Assembly (NCBI GenBank): GCA_022829145.1
Contig: CM040743.1
Coordinates: forward strand, 8,628,646-8,692,645
DNA length: 64,000 nucleotides
Source: Albula goreensis
Lineage: Eukaryota; Chordata; Actinopteri; Albuliformes; Albulidae
Reading direction: 5' to 3'
The notes under the pieces: model-generated
Databases searched by the model: none
What the model was told of the DNA's origin: nothing
Seen by the model: only the letters and a program-made list of their open reading frames with translations
Translations under genes and position numbers: made by a program
In this document: positions 12,601 through 21,300 of the stretch, piece after piece
How positions within the stretch are numbered: the stretch's first letter is position 1
Layout of the letters: each line of letters begins with the position of its first letter

Positions 12601-15600
12601 TTCGAGGACATCACCACCAGCAACACCTTCTTCAGAAACTGCACCTTCATCTCCACCCTCTTCTACAACACAGGTGAGAGGGCCACACCAATATGGAAGG
12701 CCTGTGTGGGGTTATATCGACATTTGGCACAATCTCAAGAATCAGGAACCGACATCCTATTCAGCCTGAGAAAAACTCTGACATACTGCTTGTGAAACCA
12801 GATTGGCTTTCCTCTTCACATTGGTTATAATGTTGTCTTATTTAGGTTCATTAATTTATAACTAGATTTGAATGTTTAAGCAGCATAATAGGATAAATCA
12901 CACTCATTTTAATGAGACTCAGGACTGATAAAACATACATTAACGGCTACTGGAATTCAGTGCGCAGCCTGCGAATGCTCACTGGATGCTGTCATTGGTT
13001 GATTGTGTTAGTACCTTTTGTTCATGTAATTAAATAGAATGCTCACACTGAGTGTAATCTAATTGTACTTTATTTAAAAATGTAAAGCTTTCTAAAAATG
13101 TGGTTCCTGTTGTTTCAGTGGTTTGAATATCATCATGATTGTTGCCTCATTGCTTGGAAAGAAACAGCACCCATGTGCTAATGACATATTTTGTGCCATA
13201 GGGCCCTATTAGCTGATTACACTGCATTAATGTCTGGCACTGTCTGGGGCTCTCTCCTTTTCTCTACCCCATCACACTCTCCTTCCCCATCTCACTGCTT
13301 TATTGTCTTTTTCCACACCCTTTATCAAACCACCCTTTTATTCTTGCTTTTACCCTCCCTTCACACCTCTTTCTCCTGTTTTTCCCCTCCTTCTTTCTCT
13401 CAATTACATTTTTCCTCTTTCTCTCTCCCTCTCTACCTCTCACCCCATTCTCCAGATCTCTTCAAGTACAGGTTCATTAACAGCAAGCTGGTAAATAGTA
13501 CCTTCCTGCACAACAAAGAGGGCTGCATGCTGGACTTCAGTGACGACAACAACGCCTATATGATCTACTTTGTCAGCTTCCTGGGCACATTGGCCGTGTT
13601 GCCCGGGAACATCGTGTCCGCCCTGCTCATGGACAAGATCGGACGATTGAGAATGCTGGGTAAGAGACCCTCTGACCTTTGACCCTCACCTAACAGCTTT
13701 TTGTGCCTAGAACACTCCCGATTCTAAACAGTTCAGCTTGTTTAGTTTCCTTCCTGTCTTTCGGAATGTTATTTTCCTGCAACCATTTTCTGTGACTTGG
13801 ATGTAATTTATTTTGAAAAGTAAAACTTGCTAAGACTGTTTCGGGAACAAGAACATTGAAAGTGATTTTGCAGCCAAAATAAAATCTTGTCCAATGTCCT
13901 GAAAGTATTTTTTGTAGTGTGATATTGACTAATGAGAATTTTGTGTTAGCTGGGTATTGACCAATGAGCATTTTGTGTTAGCTGGGTATTGACCAATGAG
14001 CATTTTGTGTTAGCTAGGTATTGACCAATGAGCATTTTGTGTTAGCTGGGTATTGACCAATGAGCATTTTGTGTTAGCTGGGTATTGACACAAAATGAAC
14101 CTGACAGCATTATTGCTTGTGGAAAAAGATGACACATGGCTCATATAATCTATGATCATCTTTTTTAAAGGATCATTTATGCCTTTTTATTGGAAATCTG
14201 AAACTTTATGAAATATTGATTCATAAAGTTTCAGATTTCATGCTTGATTTATCTCACATTTTATCAAAATCTTCTCAGCTTATGCATGAGATAGTTGAGT
14301 AATAATCACGCTCTGGCCAAAATGTTTAATTCATGCTTTTCTCATTTCATGCCTGATGAGAGTCACTAAATGTGTTTCTCTTCTGCCGGGGTGCAATTAG
14401 TAACGTTCACTCTGTCTGTCAGTTTACCTTACTGGAGAGAGCTCACCACAGGAGGGATTTATTATGTCAGTCATTTTCCCAGTTCTTCAAACAACTTATC
14501 TCCCTGGCCGGCTGTTTCTCCTGCCTTTTCTTCATGGCCCTATATTGTTCCTTGTTTTCCCCCCTCTTCCTCCCCTCCTCTCTTCTTTCTCTCCTTCCAT
14601 CTCTTTCCCCTTTTTTTGTCTCCTGTTTCTCCTCTTTGTCCTTCTCTCTCTCCCTTCCTCTCTCCTCGCTCTCTGTCTCTCCGCCCCTCCCTGCCTCCCT
14701 CCCTCTCTCTGCAGCGGGATCCAGTGTGATGTCATGCGTCAGCTGTTTCTTCCTGTCCTTCGGCAGCAGCGAGTCGGCCATGATCGCCCTCCTCTGCCTT
14801 TTCGGCGGGATCAGCATCGCCTCCTGGAATGCCCTGGACGTGCTGACAGTGGAGCTGTACCCCTCTGACAAACGGTAACCCCCTGTCAGCGGTGCCCATT
14901 CAACATCACACATTATAACATACGTTCCTCAAACTCCCGTTTAATACTGCAAGGTTCCATGCCCATTTAAAGTCATATATCACAGCTTGGTTAAAATCCC
15001 CATTCCGATTGGTAGAGAGGGTGTAGCATTAGCATTCGGTTAGCTCCTCAGAGGAACATTATACTGTACAGCTGAATGGTATTTCCAGCAAACTCGCCTT
15101 TTAATTTCAAACCATGTACACATCTGTGTTCCTTTTGGATCTCAGGGCCTTCACTGTAGATTTATGCTTCTGGGGACTGTCATGTCACTCTGATGGAGAC
15201 GTCTATGTACCGTAATTACTCAAACAGCTAAGCAGATGGGGGTGTAGGTGCATCCACCAGTGAGCACAACGTATTCCTGGATGGCAGGGGGCGTACCAAT
15301 CCATACCTGGTACTATTTGGTAGATTTGGGGATTTTATGTGCGGCTAGGATCATCTATGTCAAAACATTCTAGCACAGGAGCCTTTCACCATAAATCAAA
15401 CCATTTAATGCAACAGATTTTGTTACTGCTGCTACTTTTCTCTCTGTATCAGATCATGCAGACATAATAAATTCAATAGCTTCTGCCTGTTCTCTGAGGG
15501 TACTTGATGTTGTTTGTCACACAGTGCTGGAATTTCTCTCACACTCTGACTCACCACTGCCTTCTCTGTGTGAAACTTTGTATAAAGGCCTCCATCTATA

Positions 15601-15977
15601 TATCTTTGGTGCATAAAGGATAAATACAAAGTAATGTTTAAAAATAGAATTATACCGACTGTGCTTGTCAGATGCAATGCAATAAAAAAAGTTTTTGTTG
15701 TTTTCCGAAAAGCTTAATGGAAATTCAGTGATCTGTTTGGGAAGTAAACATCTGAAGTAAAAACCTCTTTCCCTTCCCTTTCATTCCATGCAGGACCACC
15801 GCGTTTGGGTTCTTGAACGCCCTCTGCAAGTTGGCGGCTGTCCTGGGCATCAGCATCTTCCAGTCCTTTGTGGGCATCACCAAGGCAGTGCCCATCCTGT
15901 TCGCCTCGGGGGCACTGGCCGCCGGCAGCTTCTTGGCGCTCAAGCTGCCTGAGACCCGGGGCCAGGTGCTGCAGTAG
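4036..15977 (+). CDS. sv2a: Synaptic vesicle glycoprotein 2A, exons 3-13 of the gene (5' part missing)
   Basis: SV2A is a 12-helix major-facilitator-fold glycoprotein of synaptic vesicles that modulates calcium-triggered release. Eleven exons (4036-4216, 5452-5603, 6018-6151, 8369-8458, 9442-9552, 11734-11822, 11969-12133, 12540-12673, 13456-13659, 14715-14874, 15794-15977) each have AG/GT borders and join in frame to give 534 residues plus TAG. Human SV2A is 742 residues long, so about 208 N-terminal residues (cytoplasmic tail, TM1) lie upstream. Paralogue choice rests on SV2A-type residues throughout, for example GLIVYLGMMVGAFLWGGLAD, RVEHVTFNFTLENQ and KLPETRGQVLQ; SV2B and SV2C differ at these places as I recall them. 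Visible features include the motif-A loop GGLADRIGRRQ and its second-half copy MDKIGRLRML, PESPRF after TM6, a glycosylated luminal loop, and the three tryptophans and the aspartate known for levetiracetam binding (AMAWAI, TVWFPD, ASWNALD). No frameshift or stop interrupts it. Confidence 0.95.
4296..4398. repeat. Direct 26-bp repeat joined to a perfect hairpin
   Basis: TTTGCCCTCAGTCAAAGATA plus ACAGTT occurs at 4296-4321 and 4338-4363. The second copy runs into TTTTTCTATTATTATT (4362-4377), which pairs perfectly with AATAATAATAGAAAAA (4383-4398) around a 5-base loop. Confidence 0.85.
5107..5145 (+). other. G-run cluster, potential G-quadruplex
   Basis: Runs of four, five, twelve, seven and three G separated by one to three bases lie in an sv2a intron about 310 bp before the next exon. 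The pattern meets the usual G3+N1-7 quadruplex rule many times over. Confidence 0.6.
5195..5430. repeat. Long CT-rich tract before an sv2a exon
   Basis: A pyrimidine-rich stretch with (CT)10 at 5401-5420 extends the polypyrimidine tract of the acceptor at 5451. Confidence 0.85.
5452..5603 (+). CDS. sv2a: sv2a exon: TM4 to TM5
   Basis: A long CT-rich tract ending tcctgtcAG precedes 5452, and the donor GTAACA follows 5603. The exon encodes IGGSIPIVFSYYSEF, then the highly conserved QEKRGEHLSWLCMFWMIGG and AMAWAIIPHYG. The tryptophan in AMAWAI corresponds to W300 of human SV2A, one of the residues of the antiepileptic drug site. Confidence 0.95.
6018..6151 (+). CDS. sv2a: sv2a exon: TM6 and PESPRF motif
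   Basis: The acceptor is tcctacAG and the donor GTCAGC follows GAG. The exon encodes WSFQMGSAYQFHSWRVFVLV to MPESPRFFLE. PESPR is the sugar-porter-type signature after TM6 that SV2 proteins share with the MFS sugar/organic ion transporters. The exon ends in phase 0. Confidence 0.95.
6664..6696. repeat. (GT)n microsatellite
   Basis: An uninterrupted run of about 16 GT units. Confidence 0.95.
7861..7909. repeat. Tetranucleotide repeat
   Basis: Four ATTG units pass into five ATTC units. Confidence 0.9.
7940..8336 (+). mobile_element. 3' end of an L2-type LINE (truncated)
   Basis: Translation at about 7968-8052 gives KRLTAFRCRLKTHLFSLN, a typical C-terminal end of L2/CR1-type reverse transcriptases. 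About 220 bases later comes GCTCTCTGCAAGAGCTTGTG then CTAAATACCTGTAATATAAT, a diverged form of the LINE/SINE tail that ends in TGTAA repeats. The 5' part is missing, as usual for LINE insertions. The element ends about 30 bp upstream of an sv2a exon. Confidence 0.65.
8369..8458 (+). CDS. sv2a: sv2a exon: cytoplasmic loop TM6-TM7, first part
   Basis: A 90-bp exon with phase 0 at both ends, preceded by gcggacAG and followed by the strong donor GTGAGT. It encodes NGKHDEGWMILKQVHDTNMR and ends PERVFS, close to the human SV2A segment of the central cytoplasmic loop. A transposon-derived 3' end sits immediately upstream, ending about 30 bases before the acceptor. Confidence 0.93.
9442..9552 (+). 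CDS. sv2a: sv2a exon: cytoplasmic loop TM6-TM7, second part
   Basis: A 111-bp phase-0 exon between cacccAG and GTATGC. It encodes VTTIKTVKQMDELVDMGG and a basic tail ending LSLFQQ. This is the least conserved part of the protein: human SV2A has THIKTIHQEDELIEI here, while KTVKQMDEL resembles the SV2B/SV2C form KTPKQ. The neighbouring exons keep the overall assignment at SV2A. Confidence 0.9.
9709..9848. mobile_element. Palindromic MITE, family with TGATCTAGGATCAG core, copy 1
   Basis: The left arm CCGTATTTCATGAACTGTCC then AGAGTAGAGGTGCTTATCTA and the right arm GATCTTTGATCAGCTCTTCT then ACTCTGAGATTTCTTAGAAG are imperfect inverted repeats. The arms resemble those at 10730-10878. Confidence 0.6.
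10730..10878. mobile_element. Palindromic MITE, family with TGATCTAGGATCAG core, copy 2
   Basis: The left arm CCGTATTTGTTAAGTG through AGAGTGCTGATCTTGGATCA mirrors the right arm TGATCCTGGATCAGCACTCT through CTTTATAAATATGG. The element is 149 bp long with an AT-rich centre and no coding capacity. The superfamily is uncertain because the target-site duplication is not clear. Confidence 0.65.
11734..11822 (+). CDS. sv2a: sv2a exon: end of loop, start of TM7
   Basis: The acceptor is ccccctcAG and the donor is GTGAGA. The exon encodes VRSNFLACFSPEYRRTTLMM and then AVWFTMSF, matching the human SV2A stretch before TM7. It ends two bases into a serine codon that is completed by the next exon, only 146 bp downstream. 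Confidence 0.93.
11969..12133 (+). CDS. sv2a: sv2a exon: TM7 and start of luminal loop
   Basis: The acceptor is ccctctcAG and the donor is GTAAGC. The exon encodes SYYGLTVWFPDMIKYLQ and the first part of the large luminal loop with ERVEHVTFNFTLENQ. NFT is the first N-glycosylation sequon, equivalent to N498 in human SV2A, and W in TVWFPD corresponds to W454. It ends two bases into a lysine codon. Confidence 0.95.
12540..12673 (+). CDS. sv2a: sv2a exon: luminal pentapeptide-like repeats
   Basis: The acceptor is ccctgcAG and the donor is GTGAGA. It encodes FINLKMKSMVFEDSVFEECY and on to FYNT. Phenylalanines recur about every five residues, as expected for the quadrilateral beta-helix of the SV2 luminal domain. 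RNCTF carries the second sequon (human N548). In mammals this luminal domain is the part exposed outside the cell after vesicle fusion and is the known docking surface for botulinum neurotoxin A. Confidence 0.95.
13456..13659 (+). CDS. sv2a: sv2a exon: end of luminal loop and TM8
   Basis: The acceptor is attctccAG and the donor is GTAAGA. It encodes DLFKYRFINSKLVNSTFLHN, with the third sequon NST (human N573). Then follow KEGCMLDF, a short acidic stretch SDDNNA, and TM8 with VSFLGTLAVLPGNIVSALLM. It closes with the second motif-A loop MDKIGRLRML. The 204-bp exon is the longest of the eleven. Confidence 0.95.
13673..13685 (-). promoter_or_regulatory. DR1 element in sv2a intron
   Basis: On the minus strand the sequence is GGGTCAAAGGTCA, a near-ideal DR1, 14 bp after an sv2a exon. 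Confidence 0.4.
13923..14090. repeat. 32-bp tandem repeat, five full copies plus a partial one
   Basis: Unit starts are at 13923, 13955, 13987, 14019 and 14051, with a partial copy at 14083. Each unit contains TATTGACCAATGAGCATTTT followed by GTGTTAGCTGGG (first copy GACTAATGAGAA). Copies two to five carry the CCAAT pentamer at 32-bp spacing. Confidence 0.95.
14193..14239. repeat. Perfect 20-bp inverted repeat, 7-base loop
   Basis: GAAATCTGAAACTTTATGAA (14193-14212) and TTCATAAAGTTTCAGATTTC (14220-14239) are exact reverse complements. The pairing does not extend further, so the stem is short for a microRNA precursor. A MITE relic is possible. Confidence 0.85.
14715..14874 (+). CDS. sv2a: sv2a exon: TM9 and TM10
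   Basis: It is preceded by about 150 bases of nearly pure pyrimidine ending ctgcAG, and followed by GTAACC. The exon encodes AGSSVMSCVSCFFLSFG, SSESAMIALLCLFGG and ISIASWNALDVLTVELYPSD. W and D in ASWNALD correspond to W666 and D670 of human SV2A, known for drug binding. It ends after two bases of an arginine codon. Confidence 0.95.
14875..15793 (+). other. sv2a: Last sv2a intron
   Basis: An intron of 919 bp between GTAACC and tccatgcAG. I see no repeat, motif cluster or coding segment in it. Confidence 0.85.
15794..15977 (+). CDS. sv2a: sv2a last coding exon: TM11, TM12 and C terminus
   Basis: The acceptor is tccatgcAG. The reading frame continues from the arginine codon split with the previous exon and stops at TAG 15975-15977. 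It encodes TTAFGFLNALCKLAAVLGIS, SFVGITKAVPILFASG and the C terminus KLPETRGQVLQ. This terminus equals that of human SV2A and differs from SV2B and SV2C, which end in QVLM. Confidence 0.95.
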
Positions 15978-18360
15978 CAGGCAGCCACCAGCAGAGGGCA
16001 GCAGAGTGGAACCTGAGTGGCCACACTGTGACTAGAGCTGACCGGATACCGCACCCCCTGGCCCCCATAATCCCAGGTGACCAAGGGGGGCTGATGCATA
16101 AGAACTCTGCCCTCAAAAAACAAATGCCAAACACAATTATCTGCTTACAAATCATATGTTACTACCGTAGAAAAAGTTTTGTTTTTATCTTTTACTGTTG
16201 GCTTCATAACCCTCAAAACCCTCACGCATCCCAAATTAGGCCAGCTGGTATTGATATGACATAGAGATCGCTTCTCATGTTATTTTGCATTTAACATTGA
16301 AAATCTGCATTCAATGAACAGTTGCACAGTTCTTTTAAGAATTATTCTTTCGTTTGTTTCTTTCCTTTTTTCATTTTTCAAGTCCCTTACTTAGTCAGAC
16401 AACACAGTCCTGACTCTTGCAGTCCTCTCTCTCTCTGTAAACAGTCAGTCCATGTTCCATCTGTTACATTTTTAATTCTGCTGGGCCAAGACGGGCTTTC
16501 ATAAGTTACGCCAGTTGCCATGGAGCCTGTCCAATTTCCCCCATGTATGTGAAAGGGCAAAGTGTCTATCATAGCCAAGAAAACTGAGATGTCAATTCCA
16601 ACATCCATCATCAAACAAACAAACAAACTAACAAACAAACAAAATGATAAAGCGCCACACTTTCATCGTCCCTTGTGGATAATGGGTGGGGGATTTTGGC
16701 CCTGTGTCACTGCACAAGCGCTCTGTACTCAGAACCTGTGTGGGGAAAGCTACAAACAAACAAAAAAATAAATAAATGAACCTGCATCCATTTGTGATTC
16801 AACCACTTCCCCATGCCCACCAGGTTCCAGATAGCCACGTTTAGCCTTCCACTGTAAAGCAAGTAACTCTCCTTACCTAGCCTGACCATTTCCTTAATGA
16901 CACACAGCTAGCTCTGATCACAGAGGTGTCAGCACTGTAGAGTCTGCTGCTTCTAGACATCTTGCCAACTGCACCGAAATTTCAATTCGATAGCATTTAG
17001 TGTAATTTAACGCAACAGTGAATATCAATGTAGTGGTGATATATGCAATGTAACGATTATCCTATATAGTTGCGATTTAATTATTCAGTCATGGCGACTG
17101 ATTCTTTACAAGCTTCCACCTTTCGGGTGGTAACATGAGTTGATGCACAGCAGGAAATTACAGTTGTCTGTGGGGTCTGGACCAAGAGCCTGGGATATCT
17201 GATGTGCTGAACCAGTGCTGTCCGCCCTCGCCCACCTCCTCACAGTTATTCTGATTTCCAAAGGAGCCGTAGACGTCTTAGGTGTCCATTCTGAAAACTG
17301 CCATTTGATAGCCTTAGATAGAGCATTGCAGCTAATCTTCCCTGTGTTGTGGATACTGGGGTGGACAGCAATTGGTCAGTTCAGCTTACTGGTGAACAGT
17401 CATTGGTCAGTTCAGCTTACTGGTGAACAGTCATTGGTCAGTTCACCTCGTTCCATTCTCTGTCTTTAATAGTATAACAAACAGAGAAGATGACAACAGG
17501 AATCCCTACACTGACTTTATTGAGATTGTGACCACTGCCTTTTTTCAGTTCATCTTCTCGTCTTGCTCTTTTTTTTCAATTCTTGCAAGACAGTACTCAC
17601 ATTATGTTTTGAAGGCACACTTTTGTGAGAGATAAGCTATCTGTCTTAATGTGGGTTCTCCCGTTCTATATTTCTTCCTGCCTTGGAAGTGGAAGCTATT
17701 GCAGGTACTCTGTTCCTTGTAGAAGATGCGATTTCACATGCTGTATGAACACATCCCAAGTCAAGGCAGCTGAGCTCGTTTTTGTTTCCTCCCTGAAACA
17801 GAAAATATTCCCTTTAGGTAAAAGCAAGTGCAAATAACTTGCATATAGCAGAACACAAGCGTTTCCTTATCTAAAATACTGCCCATCCACGTAAGCCATG
17901 GCAAATGTGAGCAAGAATTAAATATTCAGGTTGTTTCTTTTGTACCTTTTTTATTTCGCATGTTAGCAAGTCTGACGCACAGCATGAATGGCTAATGACA
18001 TGTAGCTCACACACTTATGTAGGAGTCACATGAATAGGGACCCATATGGAAGTTCTAGAAGCCCTCCTACCTTCTAAACCCCACCCCTACTGTAAGCCCC
18101 GCCCCATATGTCACAAAGTTCCATTGAATGTGACATTCTTTTCTGCCATTTTTGTTGTATCGAGCTATAAGATGGGGGACATTACATTTTAAATCCTGTA
18201 TGTTATGGATTTGATAGAAACTAGATACTTTTTGCTGAGATTGTCACCCACATAAGCCACACCCCCCAAGAACGATGTGAGCCCCTTCCCTCGTTACTTT
18301 GCTGTGTTTTAGAACCAATGTGAAAGGCACAAAAGCAACAGATGACAACCACTCAATAAA
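15978..18360 (+). other. sv2a: Probable sv2a 3' UTR with candidate polyadenylation signals
   Basis: No coding segment is recognisable after the stop codon. AATAAA hexamers occur at 16767-16772, overlapping again at 16771-16776 in an A-rich CAAA/AAAT stretch, and at 18355-18360. The last is followed within 50 bases by a T-rich tract and is my preferred cleavage region. Another hexamer at 22043-22048 could end a longer form. The extent is inferred; transcript ends cannot be read from sequence alone. Within it lie a CAAA repeat at 16611-16643 and a 31-bp tandem repeat at 17371. Confidence 0.4.
17371..17446. repeat. 31-bp tandem repeat, about 2.4 copies
   Basis: Unit starts are at 17371, 17402 and 17433, each with ATTGGTCAGTTCAGCTTACT; the third copy is partial. 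It lies in the presumed sv2a 3' UTR. Confidence 0.9.
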
Positions 18361-21300
18361 GCACAAAGTGGTTCAGACAAATGCAGCCAATGTACTTTTT
18401 TTCTTTTGAAAATAGTGTACAAAATTATATATATAAATATCAATTTAAAACAAAAAGAAAACACAAAGTCTGTGTAAAAAATAAAACGCTTTAGCTAATT
18501 TAAATAAATATAATGAAAACAGAAAAGAATTAACAAATAAAATGTTCTGTTTTAGTTCCTGTAACACAGTAGCAAGACAATTAGTTTTTAGATAGTTTTA
18601 CATATGATATATGTATATATTTTGATTTATTTCTTAATTGATGGTGGGTAAAATGTATGTTTTAAAAGAAAACAGATCTATTTTATTGATATGCAGTGAT
18701 TGCATATGGTTTGTCCTTATGTCTCTCATGTTTTTGCCAAGAAACTGCAGAGTCTGGAATATGTTAATATGTGAGTATCCGTGAGTGTGTGTGGGTTGTG
18801 TGTGTGAGTGTGTGAGTTATGCTTGTTTGTATGTACAATGAATGTGTGCATTATTAAATGTATAACGATTTTAAAGTTTTTCATAATGGTTACGCAGGTT
18901 TGAAATCTGATCGCCATTGTTTAGTGGGGAAAATGTTGTGAAATGTTTTTACTTTATAATGTTGTGATGAGATCTGAGAACTGTTCTGTCAGATGGAGAA
19001 GGAAAGTGCAGGGCTCTCTGAGAGCGGCTGTTCTCACTAATCACTGCACGGGAGTATTTTTATATACAGGCAAAAGAATCACACCCATGTGTTTACCTCG
19101 AGGACTGCAGGGTAATTACAAGACACACCAAACCTTTGGGCTGTAGTTACTGGGTCTGAAATTTCGTAACTATGGAGAGAAATGTTCCCCAAAGAGTTTG
19201 CTGGAAGGTTGGACCATAAGCCCAATCAGCATGAGCAAAACAGACCGGCCAAATTACCAACGAACAAATCAGAACCCTGCACTTACTTTGACTCTGTCAT
19301 GATATCCTGATTTAAAAGCACACCCAGACCAACAGAAACAGCTATTACGAAATTATATATGTATACACATATGTATATAGACAGCAATGTACATGTTTTA
19401 CTTTCTTCATTGTTTTTTTTTTTGTTAAATTTGTGACAGGAAGAGTGAAATTTGTTTAGGGGGGCTTTTTGTTTCCTGGGTTGAGAAAGGGCTAGTTGTC
19501 ACTACCATGGTTGGCACAGGGGATTTTTTTAGCAGATTCCGCTAGGCATATGGGCTCCATTTTCCACCTCAAAGTTATGCCAAATTTGTGTTTTGTGTGT
19601 ACTTGTTTGTGCCTCATTCCACTTACAATGTGCTGAATATCAGCCCTGGATATAGGATAGAGCACAAGCAGAGAGCTGTTATTTTGTGTTGTGCAGGCCT
19701 TAAGTCACCCTGTATGTCTGCTCCAATCAGATGAGCTGATAATACACAACTACCAGCTGCTACTTCAAAATATATTCCTCTAATTCCAAAGCATTTACTC
19801 GTCAGAAATTAATGTGCATATGAGTACAATTCATTCAGGAAAAGAACAAACAAGAAAAAAACTAAGAAGGTTTTGCCATTTTCTTGTGAGATACCTGACA
19901 AGAGTCAGACACCACTGTACTAGGAAGTGCAAATACATAAAGTGAAGTATTTATTGCATTTTAAATCTTATATTTTCCAAATGAAAAACAAAGCAACAGC
20001 CCAACGCAGTCTGATATGTCTCAACTGCACTTAAAATAAACAAAGACGCTGGACGGCCTGAGCATTTTACACTATGGTTTGTACTGGCCTTAAAGCCTTC
20101 GCCTGAGCGGTCCTTAAAGACAGGAAGGCAGAAGCACGCACAAAATTGGAAATGTACCGAAGTGGCCAAAGCTCTCTGAACCCTGGTCTACGCGGCAAGT
20201 GTAAAACAAGCACAAACGACCATTGTGACCGTTAGCAAGCACGATCTGCAAATGTATCTGCAGCCAACCAACCCAAAGGGCTCTGAATCAGCCGATGTCC
20301 TGCGCGAAATCTGATGGATTTTAACAACACTCGGCAATGATATAGTCCATTGAGCGTGTTATCCTTGAGCACTGGTGAAGGAGTGAGCGCGAGGGTAGCT
20401 GCGCTAATGCAAAACGAGTTCCATTTCAGTGTAGGCCATTCCACTGTAGCATACAGCGTCATGCTGTTCTTTTTTCCAAGAAGGGTAATTAAAATAGGGT
20501 TAAGAATGTGATGTATCCATGCAGAGGTACCAGCCTGAGCTAATTATCTTCCGTTTTATTCTGGTTTGGTACCGGTATCGCTCAGTCTGTCTGAACCCTG
20601 TGTTAATAACCTTGGTTGGCTTCAAACTCGAGCACAATTAATCACTAGCCTGCTTGCTGCCATGGCGACAGCCAGCCCTCCCAACCAGCTTGTCACAGAT
20701 GGTGTAGTGACAATCAGTATGCGTGTCGTGTGTGATGTGTGTCGTTGTGAATTTGCCAAATATTTTTCTACTTCTTTGTTTCTGGTCTCGTTCCCTTCCT
20801 TCCAAACGGACAGCTCAACGCAAGAAAAGAACAACGACATATCTAATGATACTGCAAATGATAATTAAAATAATGCAATAGTTGTAGGTGATGGTGTGAG
20901 GTCCTTTACCGGCTCCCAGGCTGGGCGGTAGAGCTCTTTTTCGTGAAAAGACCTGGCCAATGGGTGACCCTAACCAATGTTTGTCTCTCCTGTTTCTCAA
21001 CATGTTGAAAGGAGCCTCGTGTTTCGCTGAAGCAGTTATCAGGCCTTTTTTAAAAAAAGAAAATTAAAAGAAATGTCTTATTGACCAGCGAGTCCCATAG
21101 GACTTCAGGGGCCCTAATGAAAACTCACAAATCTGTGACCACAGATTTTTCATTCCAAAAAAAAAAAAAAAAAACAACAACAATGGACATGGACAGGTTG
21201 CAATTTCACTCACAGTACCCCCTTCCCCCTCTTTTAAAATGTTTAAAGTGCCATTTGTGTGCCTGGGATCAGGCCTAGCGGTTAGTGCAGCATGCTACTT

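Larger units (their letters stand above)
12674..14714 (+). other. sv2a: Two sv2a introns flanking the 13456-13659 exon
   Basis: The first is AT-rich and ends in a long pyrimidine tract. The second (13660-14714) carries a DR1 motif just after the donor (13673-13685), a five-copy 32-bp tandem repeat (13923-14082), a 20-bp perfect hairpin (14193-14239) and about 150 bases of polypyrimidine before the acceptor. Confidence 0.85.

Noticed and set aside
14467-14913. Minus-strand 148-codon frame rich in R, E and G
   Set aside because: It is the complement of the polypyrimidine tract plus an sv2a exon, whose plus-strand coding is certain.
15725-16123. Minus-strand 132-codon frame
   Set aside because: Antisense shadow of the last sv2a coding exon.
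21270-21300. A-box-like TAGCGGTTAGTGCAGCATGC
   Set aside because: No B box at the right distance, so no SINE call.
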